Positions 10,821 through 19,090 of a stretch of DNA of 64,000 nt are shown piece by piece. The notes below the pieces were generated by a model, which was not told the DNA's origin, did not search any database, and was given only the letters and a program-made list of their open reading frames with translations. The stretch spans positions 7,282,772-7,346,771 of the forward strand of contig BDGG01000002.1 in NCBI GenBank assembly GCA_001949185.1, in the 5' to 3' direction. Within the stretch, counting starts at the first letter, position 1. Each line of letters opens with the position of its first letter. This DNA comes from Ramazzottius varieornatus. Its lineage: Eukaryota; Tardigrada; Eutardigrada; Parachela; Ramazzottiidae. The translations under genes were made by a program, and so were the position numbers.

Positions 10821-13800
10821 CTAGAGCTCTAGCTTATGGAGTCTCAAATCGGCTTTGAATTTGGGGGTGGCCGAGTCTCGTGGCTTTGCCCGTTTGTATC
10901 GCGCACTCCACGGATGTAGAGGCTCTTCTTCCGCCTTCGCTACCGTATGATTTTTTATCAGTGGTGTAGAGGTATTGAATTCGATTCTTATGGGAGGATC
11001 GACTCGATATTGTCCTCGATATCCAGGAGGTATTTCCGGCCGAGTGGCGATACCATTCTGAGCACGATAAACCGGTGTCTGGTCCTTGCCGATGTAAGTT
11101 ACTGGTGGCGGAAGTGCGACCGGCGGGCCAAACCTGAATGTGGCAAATGTTGATTATTTTATGATTAATGACTGAAATCTCTTTACGAGTAAGTAAAGAG
11201 ACACACCGTGTGAGAAGGCTTGATTTATGGTCGGTGGGCGTTATTTTAAGGTCATGGACCCGGCTGGAAAATTCAAAAACAATTTCGAGTAAAACTTACC
11301 CTAGTCTACAGCACTGAATCCAATCAACGTTGTACCATCCGGTCCACGGGCTGATTTTCTTGGCGATTCCGGTGGCTATGTATCCGGTGGAACACAAAGT
11401 TACAAAATGGTTCCGCGAGTCGTAGTACTCCCAATAGACATCGTGAGTCGGCATGTAGTAACAGGAGACATAATCGATGTAATATCCTATAAAACCATGA
11501 AGAGGATGAGTAGTTACTTAAACCACTGAGATCATGCAGTCACCCTAACCTGCCGGAGTTTTGCAGCATTTGTAAAGCTGAGTAGGTTCGTCGTTTGGTA
11601 CTCGGTAAGTCAAGAATTGAAAGTCATTGTCCCACAGTCCTAAAGAGTAAATCCACATGTACATGGATTCACATGTACATGGATCACATGTACATGGATT
11701 TTTACCGTAATCCCCATTATGGGCGGCGAATGCGGTCACCGTTCTAAGTACACTGACTCCCATAAGTATTCGGGCACCCCCATCTTTGCTGAAAAATTCA
11801 TCTCCATTCCTTCCCAACTGATTGTCATGTTTTGAGTTGTGTAACCAAGATAAGTGATTCTTCTTTCGTATCACGTGACTATCGTTTGGGTTCATTAACA
11901 GATCAACCGGCAATTATCAGACAAATACCCTTAAAACCTACCTTGTCTTTAGTGATTCCGCNNNNNNNNNNNNNNNNNNNNNNNNNNNNNNNNNNNNNNN
12001 NNNNNNNNNNNTGATTTCCGCGGTGAAAGACCCAACCTCGATTTTTCACGAAGCTTTTCGTAAAAATGTCCAAAAAATTCCCACGCGTGCTCGTTCGAGA
12101 GCTAGATGTTTGCCAGATTTTCTGATGATGACAGTTTTGTCTGCTCTGTCAGGATGCTTCGGTAGCGGAACACCAAAGACAAGGTAGTTTTTAAGGGTAT
12201 ATGTCTCATGATTGCCAGTTGATTTGTTGATAAACCCAAACGGTAGTCACGTGACACGAAAGAAGAATCACTTATCTTGGTTAAACAACTTAAAACATGA
12301 CATTCAGTTGGGAAGGAATGGAGATGAATTTTTCAGCAAAGATGGGGGTGCCCGAATACTTATGAGAGCCAGTGTAGCTATCAAAGAATGTGGTTACATA
12401 TTTTGACAGGTATCAAAACAACCAATCACTTTGAAGTGCCCATTATTTGGCTCGGAATTTCTGCCCATGTGCGGAATTTAACGGCGGGTGATGGAACTTA
12501 GTTACGGGTTTCAACCGGAAAAGAACAGCTGAACCGTACGTACATGCTGACGTCAGCGTTAATTGACTTCTGCGGTAGTGTATTTTGGTTCCAGTCCAAA
12601 GATAAAATGCTTAGCATATATTTTGACACTATGCAGATTGCGAGCGAAAGCGCACTAGCACAATTCGATACGCATAGGAACATCGTGGCATCATATGTAA
12701 ACATTGTGCGACTCTCTTAACACAGGGCCTACGGGACGAACTTGTTCCTATGATGCCACCATGTTTTTGTGCGAAGGAAATGGTGCTAGTGCGCTTTCGC
12801 TCGCAATTTCTATACTAACCATGTCTTACAGACTGACGCCAGGAAACAAAACTACAACCTACATGTCTTTGCACCTACTTGTGCAGCTTTGGAGCTGTAG
12901 GAGTTTCGCCCACATCGAAACAGTCGATTTCATCCTGCGAGGTGGGAAAGGCGAGTCTACCTGAACGAGATGACCACGCTCTCCGGTTTTCTGTTCTTCT
13001 CTGTTCGGGGGAAAATGAAAACAGACCATTTCGATGCAAACGAAATTTGAGACTTCGTATTCACAGTTGCACAAGTAGGTGCAAACACATGTAGGTTGTA
13101 GTAATGTAGTTCTGATAGCTACACAAACTGATACATGGGTTGTTGTTTCAAAACCAATCAAAGCATGTAGTTACATGTTTTGATGGCTACTCAGAACGGT
13201 GACTACATCCGCCGCCCATACCCTATAGCTGGAAATGGAAGAACTGTCTAGTGTCTACCTGTGATAAAGCTGTTCAAGGTCCTGTCCGCATTTTGAGGAT
13301 CGAAACAGTGATATTGGTTGGTGTAGTTCCTTACATGACAGCTGTACAAACTTGATCGTTAATTCCTTATTCACAAGTCGAACATACATACACAGTGAGT
13401 CTGAGCAGAATTATAACTATAATTACCTGGGGTAGTACGGGTACCGCCCTTGAGCAGGTGGTTTATTGGGAAAGCTAAAGCTGCATTTCACAGCTTCAAG
13501 ACGCTACAGGAAATACGGAATCTCACCTCAGGACTTCACCGACGTCAGTTGAAATCAGATGTATACCTCGTAGTTCTGAATAAAGTCCCTGCAAAATATG
13601 GGGGTTATAAAGATAATGCAAATGTTTACCTTCTTGAAGGTTAGCCAAATTTAAGATCTTACTGGAGACCGGTCATCGCTTCACCATCGAGGCATTCCAC
13701 ATTCCACTTGCGGTGTGGCTAGAACCAACCCGAAAATTTCCCATAAAGTAGACCACCGGAACCAATGATTGTGAGACGGGTAAAGGAAACATAAAATATC

Positions 13801-14135
13801 TCTATCACAAGCGGCGCACGCTTCCAGCCAACAGTATTGAAATTGTACGCCACTTTTCGACCCCCGAATGAACTCGTAAATCTACAGTATTTCAGTGAAC
13901 TCACCAGGTTGGGTCCTCCGTGACGCTGATAAACCTCCACATATGTCTCTCCCTGTCAATATAAATCCATCAATATATCCATGAAATGCAAGTATAAATC
14001 AGGCAATAGAACTCTATTTGAGAAGACACTGACCGAGCCATATGGCCAGTAAGATCCATAATACCGGTAGGTTCCATCGGACCACAGAAAGGAAGATAAC
14101 AACTCGAGAACAAATAAACTGTATCTTGCGACCAT
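10821..14135 (-). CDS. secreted cysteine-containing protein of unknown family
   Basis: Reading leftwards, the ATG at 14135 starts a signal peptide (MVARYSLFVLELLSSFLW) followed by a Tyr/Gly-rich stretch (YRYYGSYWPYGS). Exons then give ETYVEVYQRHGGPNL, PHRKWNVECLDGEAMTGLQ, small exons near 13590 and 13450 (PNKPPAQGRYPYY), and YSCHVRNYTNQYHCFDPQN near 13270-13340. Past the mobile-element cluster come LWDNDFQFLTYRVP with LYKCC, then YYIDYVSCYYMPTHDVYWEY, STGYIATGIAKK and DWIQCCR. A last proline-rich exon ends at TAG 10821-10823. The pattern of paired cysteines and aromatics (CC and DWIQCC) suggests a disulfide-rich extracellular module. I cannot name the family. Small exons were placed by splice signals only, so the joins are tentative. 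One intron holds an assembly gap and nested transposons. Confidence 0.6.
11654..11700. repeat. three tandem CACATGTACATGGATT units
   Basis: Units at 11654-11669, 11670-11684 and 11685-11700 differ by one base in length. Each contains the palindrome CATGTACATG. They lie in an intron just upstream (in transcription) of an exon acceptor at about 11641 and 20 bp from the edge of the palindromic transposon. Confidence 0.85.
11751..12374. mobile_element. Tc1/mariner-like non-autonomous element nested in the outer element
   Basis: The termini are CACTGACTCCCATAAGTATT at 11751 and its near-exact inverted copy ending AGCCAGTG at 12374. TA flanks lie at 11749-11750 and 12375-12376. The inverted arms extend about 200 bp each (11751-11960 and 12170-12374) at roughly 90% identity, and the TATTCGGGCACCCCC subterminal sequence resembles Tc1/mariner ends. 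The centre carries a 50-base run of N. Open frames in the two arms are mirror copies of one another and are not genes. The insertion point is a TA in the left arm of the surrounding palindrome. Confidence 0.75.
11962..12011. other. assembly gap (50 N)
   Basis: A run of exactly 50 N inside the nested palindromic element. The gap is probably caused by the inverted arms that flank it; its true size is unknown. Confidence 0.98.
12637..12807. repeat. inverted repeat inside the outer palindromic element
   Basis: Left arm 12637-12695, starting ATTGCGAGCGAAAGCGCACT, and right arm 12749-12807 are inverted copies. The first 26 bp match nearly perfectly and the distal part (GTGGCATCATA) matches again. 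Confidence 0.75.
12851..13102. repeat. second inverted repeat inside the outer palindromic element
   Basis: Left arm 12851-12885, starting ACTACAACCTACATGT, is repeated inverted at 13067-13102, with about 33 of 36 positions matching. It sits beside the 12.64 kb inverted repeat and within the arms of the outer element. Confidence 0.7.
13809..13855. repeat. AAGTGGCGCACG hairpin element, copy 4
   Basis: AAGCGGCGCACGCTT at 13809 pairs with TACGCCACTT ending 13855. It lies in an early intron of the secreted-protein gene. Confidence 0.7.
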
Positions 14136-14511
14136 GATCTTCGCGGTTGCATAAAAGGCAAAAATGTATCAATAGTACCCTAACTGTCTGGTAAGCACGC
14201 GCGAGAATTTGTAAGTAATCAGAATATACTATGACTGCCCAAAGCGCGATAACTTTGCTCGTCTGGCAATCCAAACTCACACAACTAGGCGGCCGACGAT
14301 CAGGAAGCTGCTCGTCTCAGTGTCAATGTCACTAGCCAGCTAGAAAAACCGGCTAGCTGTTTAAACCCCCCATTCTTGCAAATCGGACAACCCTCAACTT
14401 CTCGCCAAAGTGACGTTTGCCGAGCTTTGAGATTTCACGGTCTTCGGTGGTAGCCTGGAGCGAGATGAGAATATTATGTGGTATATCCTAACAGTCTGCC
14501 ACACGCAGCAA

Positions 14512-14694
14512 CTAAAGAACCTGCTGCTTGTCGCTCGATTCCATCAGTAACCGCAGTAGATCATCATAAGTGTCTCGCAGAGTTTTACTATTCAAAGAAT
14601 TAGGCGGAATAATGGAATCTACTTCCGCCTGAGCAAGCACGAAAAGGAGATTACAAAAGGCAAGAATAACATAAGTTAGCTTTACACGATACAT
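14512..14694 (-). CDS. candidate 60-residue secreted peptide
   Basis: An uninterrupted ORF starts with ATG at 14694. It has a strong signal-peptide-like N-terminus (RVKLTYVILAFCNLLFVLAQA) with a likely cleavage after AQA. The mature part is about 37 residues, acidic and leucine-rich (TLRDTYDDLLRLLMESS), ending at TAG 14512-14514. It starts only 27 bp after the stop of the FABP-like gene on the same strand, so it may be carried on that mRNA or have its own promoter. It has no cysteines and no dibasic cleavage sites. A chance ORF cannot be excluded, but a signal peptide by chance is uncommon. Confidence 0.4.
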   Translation of the reverse strand: MYRVKLTYVILAFCNLLFVLAQAEVDSIIPPNSLNSKTLRDTYDDLLRLLMESSDKQQVL

Positions 14695-14721
14695 CACCTT
14701 CTCGTTGACAAGATAACCCTC

Positions 14722-17411
14722 CTACACGAGCCGTCGATAGGTTCTCTGTGCAGTGACGTTTCCGTATGTGTACGTCTGAAACAAAGGGAAAATGTTGGTA
14801 TTTTCCCTGTTCAGCCTTAGCTTTGGAGCCAGTGGTCGCCAGGAAGTGACTTACCGATGTATATCCCTCTTGAGTGAAGTCTCGTGTGACAGCGAACTCA
14901 CCCCACGATGGCGTACTCTTGAGTGTGGCCGCCGTGCGTTTCTCCACGAACACTGTGCGCAACTGTGTACGATCACCCTCGTACGCCAGGTAAGTATATT
15001 CCATCACCCATCTGCCTTTGACTTGTTGCTGATATCGTTCACCGAGGGTGAAAGGAACTTCGTGAAAGGTAGTGTTAACGTTGGCTGGATAAGAGAACTT
15101 TTGGAAATAAGTGCCGTTGTTCTCGTAGTACTCCATGATGGTCTTGGTCAGCAGCTCGGGGAAATCTAACAAAGGAGAATGCAACAATATTGTAAGGAGA
15201 TAATTATTAAGCTGGAAAAAAACACAAAAAAGGCCATACATATCCCGAGCGCGAAATTCGAAAAGTCCTTCGAATTCATGACACTCTCATATTTGCCGTA
15301 GATGATCAGGGGAAGCTGTCGCCGGAAGAATCGTTTGGCGGTCATCGGACCCGTTGTGGTCTCTCGCCGGTAACCCTGCGAAAAAGGTGTTTCGTCCAGT
15401 CTCACATAATATATTCAACGGACAAGTACAGTTTTGGTGGGCCCCGTGTGAGGAACTTACCACCATTACGCCTCTTCCATCAAAGGTGTAGTTTGAGGTG
15501 AACGAATTCTCGTTGGCCAGATTCTGGTATTCACCAAACAAGACAGGCTTCTCGCCTCCCTCGTAATAGAAAGATATCTGAAAGGAAGACTGCAGATCAC
15601 AGAGCTTTGCAGATGTGAAATTGCGACCGCCTACCTTGTAAGGTTGTGATGCTATAGTCATTTCAGTTGAGGCGTCACCGAAATCGGCAAGCTGGAACGG
15701 AACGACCATGGACTCGTCCGATCCGAAGGCGTTCTTCACCTGCAGTTCGTAGCTGCTGTTTTGAGGGTTCTTGCGGAAAGTTAGAGCGGTAGAAGCGTCC
15801 ATTTTGACACCGGGTCCGTCTAGGACATGGAGCATACATCTTTTTGGTGGAACTCATTTGGCAAAGAACATCGAAGCGACAATGAGCTTACGATAGACGG
15901 AGTTGAATGCGCCAAAATTTTGGTCTTCCTGCGACGATGCAACGAAGGTCCCGAAAAAATGCAGAGGAAGAGCTCGACGATACTTTCGAGTTGCTTCCAC
16001 ACTTCCTATTCGATAAGTCTACAAAAAAAATCCATAAGCTGCAATGCCAGAAGAATGGGCGGAGGTAGTCTTACCGCGTTTATCCCCTGTCGGTCGATCA
16101 CAGCAGTCCACAACCATCTGTCTCCAGTTGCAGGGGAAAACTGTCCTCGTACGATGGTGGTGTTGATACTTTCTCCCTTTTCCACATCGACCACATACTG
16201 AAAGGACAAGGGCCATTGTCGTCGGAAAAATGACAAGTGGTTGCGGCGGAAAAATTACCTCCACTTGCTGGCTGTTAATGGTCCGGCGCTGCACTTCACC
16301 AACAATGAAAGGATACTCAATCTGGACAGTCTCGGGATCCAGAAGGTATTTCAAAATGTAATATTTTCCTGACTGGCCCAGGTACACCTTGTTATTGCCG
16401 GAGGAACTTCCGCCTATCGGAGTGACTGCAAATATTTGGATTTTTTTCCAGAAAACTGCACGACAGGGGTAAGAACTCGATAATTAAAAACAGTTAACTT
16501 ACGAAGTTTTAAGCCAATCTGCTTGAAGTTGCTGGACTGCTTGGATTGCTCATTTTCATAGTATCCTAACGCAGTCTTCGGGATCAGGCGTCTGTAAGAT
16601 CGGCGAGCCATGATGTTATCCAGCACGTCACTATGCGTATAGGTCTGAAATGAACAGAATGAAGGGTGAACTAACCGGACAATAATAATGAAATATGCTG
16701 TACGTACTACAGTCATTCCGCCTTTTGAGAATACTGCCTCGACCGTAAAGGACATCCACCCATCCCGTTCTGCATACCGCGCAAAGATCGTGGCCTTGTT
16801 GGGATCGTTCGGCGTAATTTCCAGATAGTAGGTGTACTAAAGAGGAAAAGCCTGGCTCGTTAATTAAGAAAAAAGATGGAGTACACGTGTACTGCAAGAA
16901 CTGAATTTTTCGTGAATGGGAATGCAGTAGTTCATACATCAATGATCTTGTCCTGTGCGTGTAAAGTTCGTAGTTCGCCGAACCCGAACGGGAAGGTCAA
17001 AACAAAGGTGGTGTTTTCAAAGACGAACTGATGGTAGTAAGACCCATTGTTCTTGAAGAAGCGGACGACATTTCTGTCGGAGAGGCCTGTCGGCAAACCT
17101 ACAAAACGGCAATCAAAATTTACGAAACTGTAATTGCATTTGCAAAATGGCTTTAACAGCACTCACAAACACAAGACTTACGAAGGGCCTTTCCGAACTC
17201 TGCAATATTGCCCCGACCACCTGTAAAACCAACCCTCATTTTGCACTCGTGATTACAGTTTCGCACAGTTACATATTCAGATGAACAGGAAAAATCTCAG
17301 AATACCTGGCAAACTTTCAAAATCCCCCATGATGATGGACGGAATGGTACCCGGTTCCGCCGCGAAAACGGAGGCAACTGCAGAGATAGTAAGTTCGATC
17401 CATGTATACAT
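14722..17411 (-). CDS. secreted four-domain FABP-like (lipocalin-superfamily) protein
   Basis: ATG at 17411 opens a signal peptide (MYTWIELTISAVASVFAA). Four tandem domains follow, each with FABP-type features. There is an opening like GKYESVMNSKDFSNF, where FABPs have GKW..SENFDEFLKALG. A strand pattern like ENNGTYFQKF, VPFTLGERYQ and TQLRTVFVEKR follows, then a closing exon like TYTYGNVTAQRTYRRLV. Domain borders repeat the signature aromatic-Arg-Arg-x-x-Pro (YRRLIP, YRRALP, FFRRQLP). Many N-x-S/T sites are present. Typical FABPs are single-domain and cytosolic; a signal peptide and four repeats are unusual. A paralogue lies at 37.0-39.1 kb. The stop is TAG at 14722-14724. A role in extracellular lipid binding, or a protective SAHS-like role, is inference. 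About 15 exons, with internal edges approximate. Confidence 0.8.
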
Positions 17412-17801
17412 TCGACCGCGGTACAATATAGAAAGCGACTTGATCTCACCTACTAGGACGAAGCTTCCGGTCCATAATAAGATCTCATGGTACTCCATGG
17501 TTTCCTACCTGCTGTCCAGAAGCTGAATCTATGGCTTAAATGCACAAATTTGTAATTCTGAAAGCGGAATCATATACACTGTCGTCTGAAATTGAAATTG
17601 AGTGCATCTCGTTGGTTTAGCATGGAGTACGAGAGACACTATCGCGTTAGACAACTGATGCCTATCTGGTGGTCAAAAGTCAAGTGGAGATAGGCAGCTA
17701 CAGTATAGGGATCCCTTTCACTTGCTGTGACGTGAAACGCTAGATAAGAATACGAATAAAAGGCGAATAGCACTATAAAGGACAGAGTGGAAAGTCTCAA
17801 T
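17412..17801. other. intergenic interval, nothing recognised
   Basis: This lies between the divergent FABP-like gene and the small plus-strand gene, so it probably contains both promoters. I see no repeats or motifs beyond a CACTATAAAG TATA-like stretch near 17771, about 30 bp before the ATG at 17802. Confidence 0.4.
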
Positions 17802-18365
17802 ATGGCTGCATCTCCGAAGGCTGATGGTCAAACCAGGAAGTCTCCATCTTTGAAGCAGCTGTAGCTAGAAACCTGCCGGAAAGGGTTGCGGACCGGGTTC
17901 CAAGTAAGTTTAATTTAGTTGTTTATGTGGAAAGAATTCTGTGTTTTAAGGTAAATTCGGAACATGTACGAAATTTGATTACTATACACGCAGGCTCCAA
18001 ATGCTCCAACTGTTTCTTTGTGTGCGGATGACCGCGCACGACCGTGAGCAACTAAGACTTAAGCATAGAAGGCGCAGTCCAACGTGTCAGATACGGTCAC
18101 GCCTTCCGAGTAATTCCTGGCACGCGAATGAGAGGTGTCCTTCTAAAACCTCTCTGGGCTTCACAGCCCGGTACCTGAAGCAGAAAGCGCTACGGTCCAA
18201 ACCAAGGATATTGCCGTCCTCCCAGCAACTAAACGTACTTTCCTAACTGGGTCCTCCAAGTCGCCGCACATTCCAATCGCTGAGCGTGGCCCTCTCGAGC
18301 TGCATCCTGAACTGTTTTCAGAACGTCCCCTTCAAGCCACCAAGCGATTTCCCCAGCCATTGTAG
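17802..18365 (+). CDS. small unidentified gene with an in-frame TAG
   Basis: Three exon-like blocks share one frame. The first starts ATG at 17802 (MAASPKADGQTRKSPSLKQL), has TAG, then continues LETCRKGLRTGFQ to a GTAAGT donor. The second, after a CAG acceptor near 17995, gives APNAPTVSLCADDRARP and a GTGAGC donor. The third, after TTCACAG near 18165, gives PVPEAESATVQTKD and ends RFPQPL-stop at 18363-18365. Splicing keeps the frame throughout, which argues for a real gene, but the TAG at codon 21 interrupts it. It may be a pseudogene, a readthrough gene, a gene with a later start, or a sequence error. The protein is low-complexity and unrecognised. Confidence 0.35.
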
Positions 18366-18553
18366 CTGCTATTTTCCATAAGGCCAAACGTGATCCATCC
18401 CATCCAGCCCATAAAAGAAACTTAGATACGATGCTAAGCGAATTTTTCCATCAAACCGGTTTATTCCCAAAGGCGTACAACAGGTCAATCTGTGTCACCT
18501 CTTGATTTAAAAGTTTTATACCGTTATGTAATGGGTGGAGGGCCGTGGAGCCG

Positions 18554-18634
18554 GTGGAGGTTGCAAAGTGGTGAAGGCGTTTGGGTGCTAATCGAATGTG
18601 TTCTCCCGTATGAGTTCGAATCTCATCCTTCACG
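18554..18634 (+). tRNA. tRNA-Ser (anticodon GCT)
   Basis: The acceptor arm GTGGAGG pairs with CCTTCAC through all seven positions, with one G-T pair. The anticodon loop is GTGCTAA (anticodon GCT), on a stem with two G-T pairs. A long variable arm (TGTGTTCTCCCGT) is typical of serine tRNAs. The T arm ATGAG-TTCGAAT-CTCAT matches the B box. The D arm GCAAAGTGGTGAAGGC is weaker than the usual GGCCGAGTGGTTAAGGC, so this could be a drifting or pseudo tRNA. It is intergenic. Confidence 0.7.
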
Positions 18635-19090
18635 AACGTCGACTCTTTTTTCAAGATTCGACAGAAATAATATTGCATTGGGTTTCTAAATTCCAAAAAC
18701 TGGAAAAGTACCGATATGTAGCAAAAGCAAAACTGCTCACGCTGTTTTGTTCTCTGTTGTCTTTGCTGGGCAAGGGCAACGGATCGACGAACTGTCCGAC
18801 GAACATTAGAAATTTTCTCGCTAGAGAATCCCTTCTTCAACGAACCCGATCTTGACCTACTGTAGTCTCTCCGCAAGCATTATTCGAACTATTTTAGTCG
18901 TACCAACACACACCTATCCACAAAATGGTTATTCGAGCTCGATAGAGTGGTTGGACTTTACACACTCACATACGAGGAAGAATTCAAGAACAGCTTTTCG
19001 GATTAAGACAAGCAGAAAATTTCAGTCAGCTGAAATAGAATGAGAGTATTTACAAATTGCAACAGCTACCTTTCAGGTATCTTCGTCGGG

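Larger units (their letters stand above)
11720..13218. mobile_element. outer palindromic DNA element with TA flanks
   Basis: The left end, starting TGGGCGGCGAATGCGG at 11720, is repeated inverted at the right end, finishing CCGCCGCCCA at 13218. TA dinucleotides at 11718-11719 and 13219-13220 flank the ends. Ignoring the nested insert, the left arm runs CGGTCACCGTTCTAAGTAGC and continues through TATCAAAG; the right arm read in reverse gives TAGTCACCGTTCTGAGTAGC and continues through CATCAAAACATG. No transposase is seen. The ends and the TA duplication suit a non-autonomous Tc1/mariner-type or related MITE. It lies within an intron of the secreted-protein gene. Confidence 0.7.

Noticed and set aside
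11545-11913. Long open frame on the minus strand crossing the mobile-element arm
   Set aside because: Only the part left of about 11641 is exon. The rest translates the inverted transposon arm, and the mirror frame at 12212-12406 gives the same peptide from the other arm.
12212-12406. Plus-strand ORF starting MPVDLLINPNGSHV
   Set aside because: It is the inverted copy of transposon arm sequence, not a gene.
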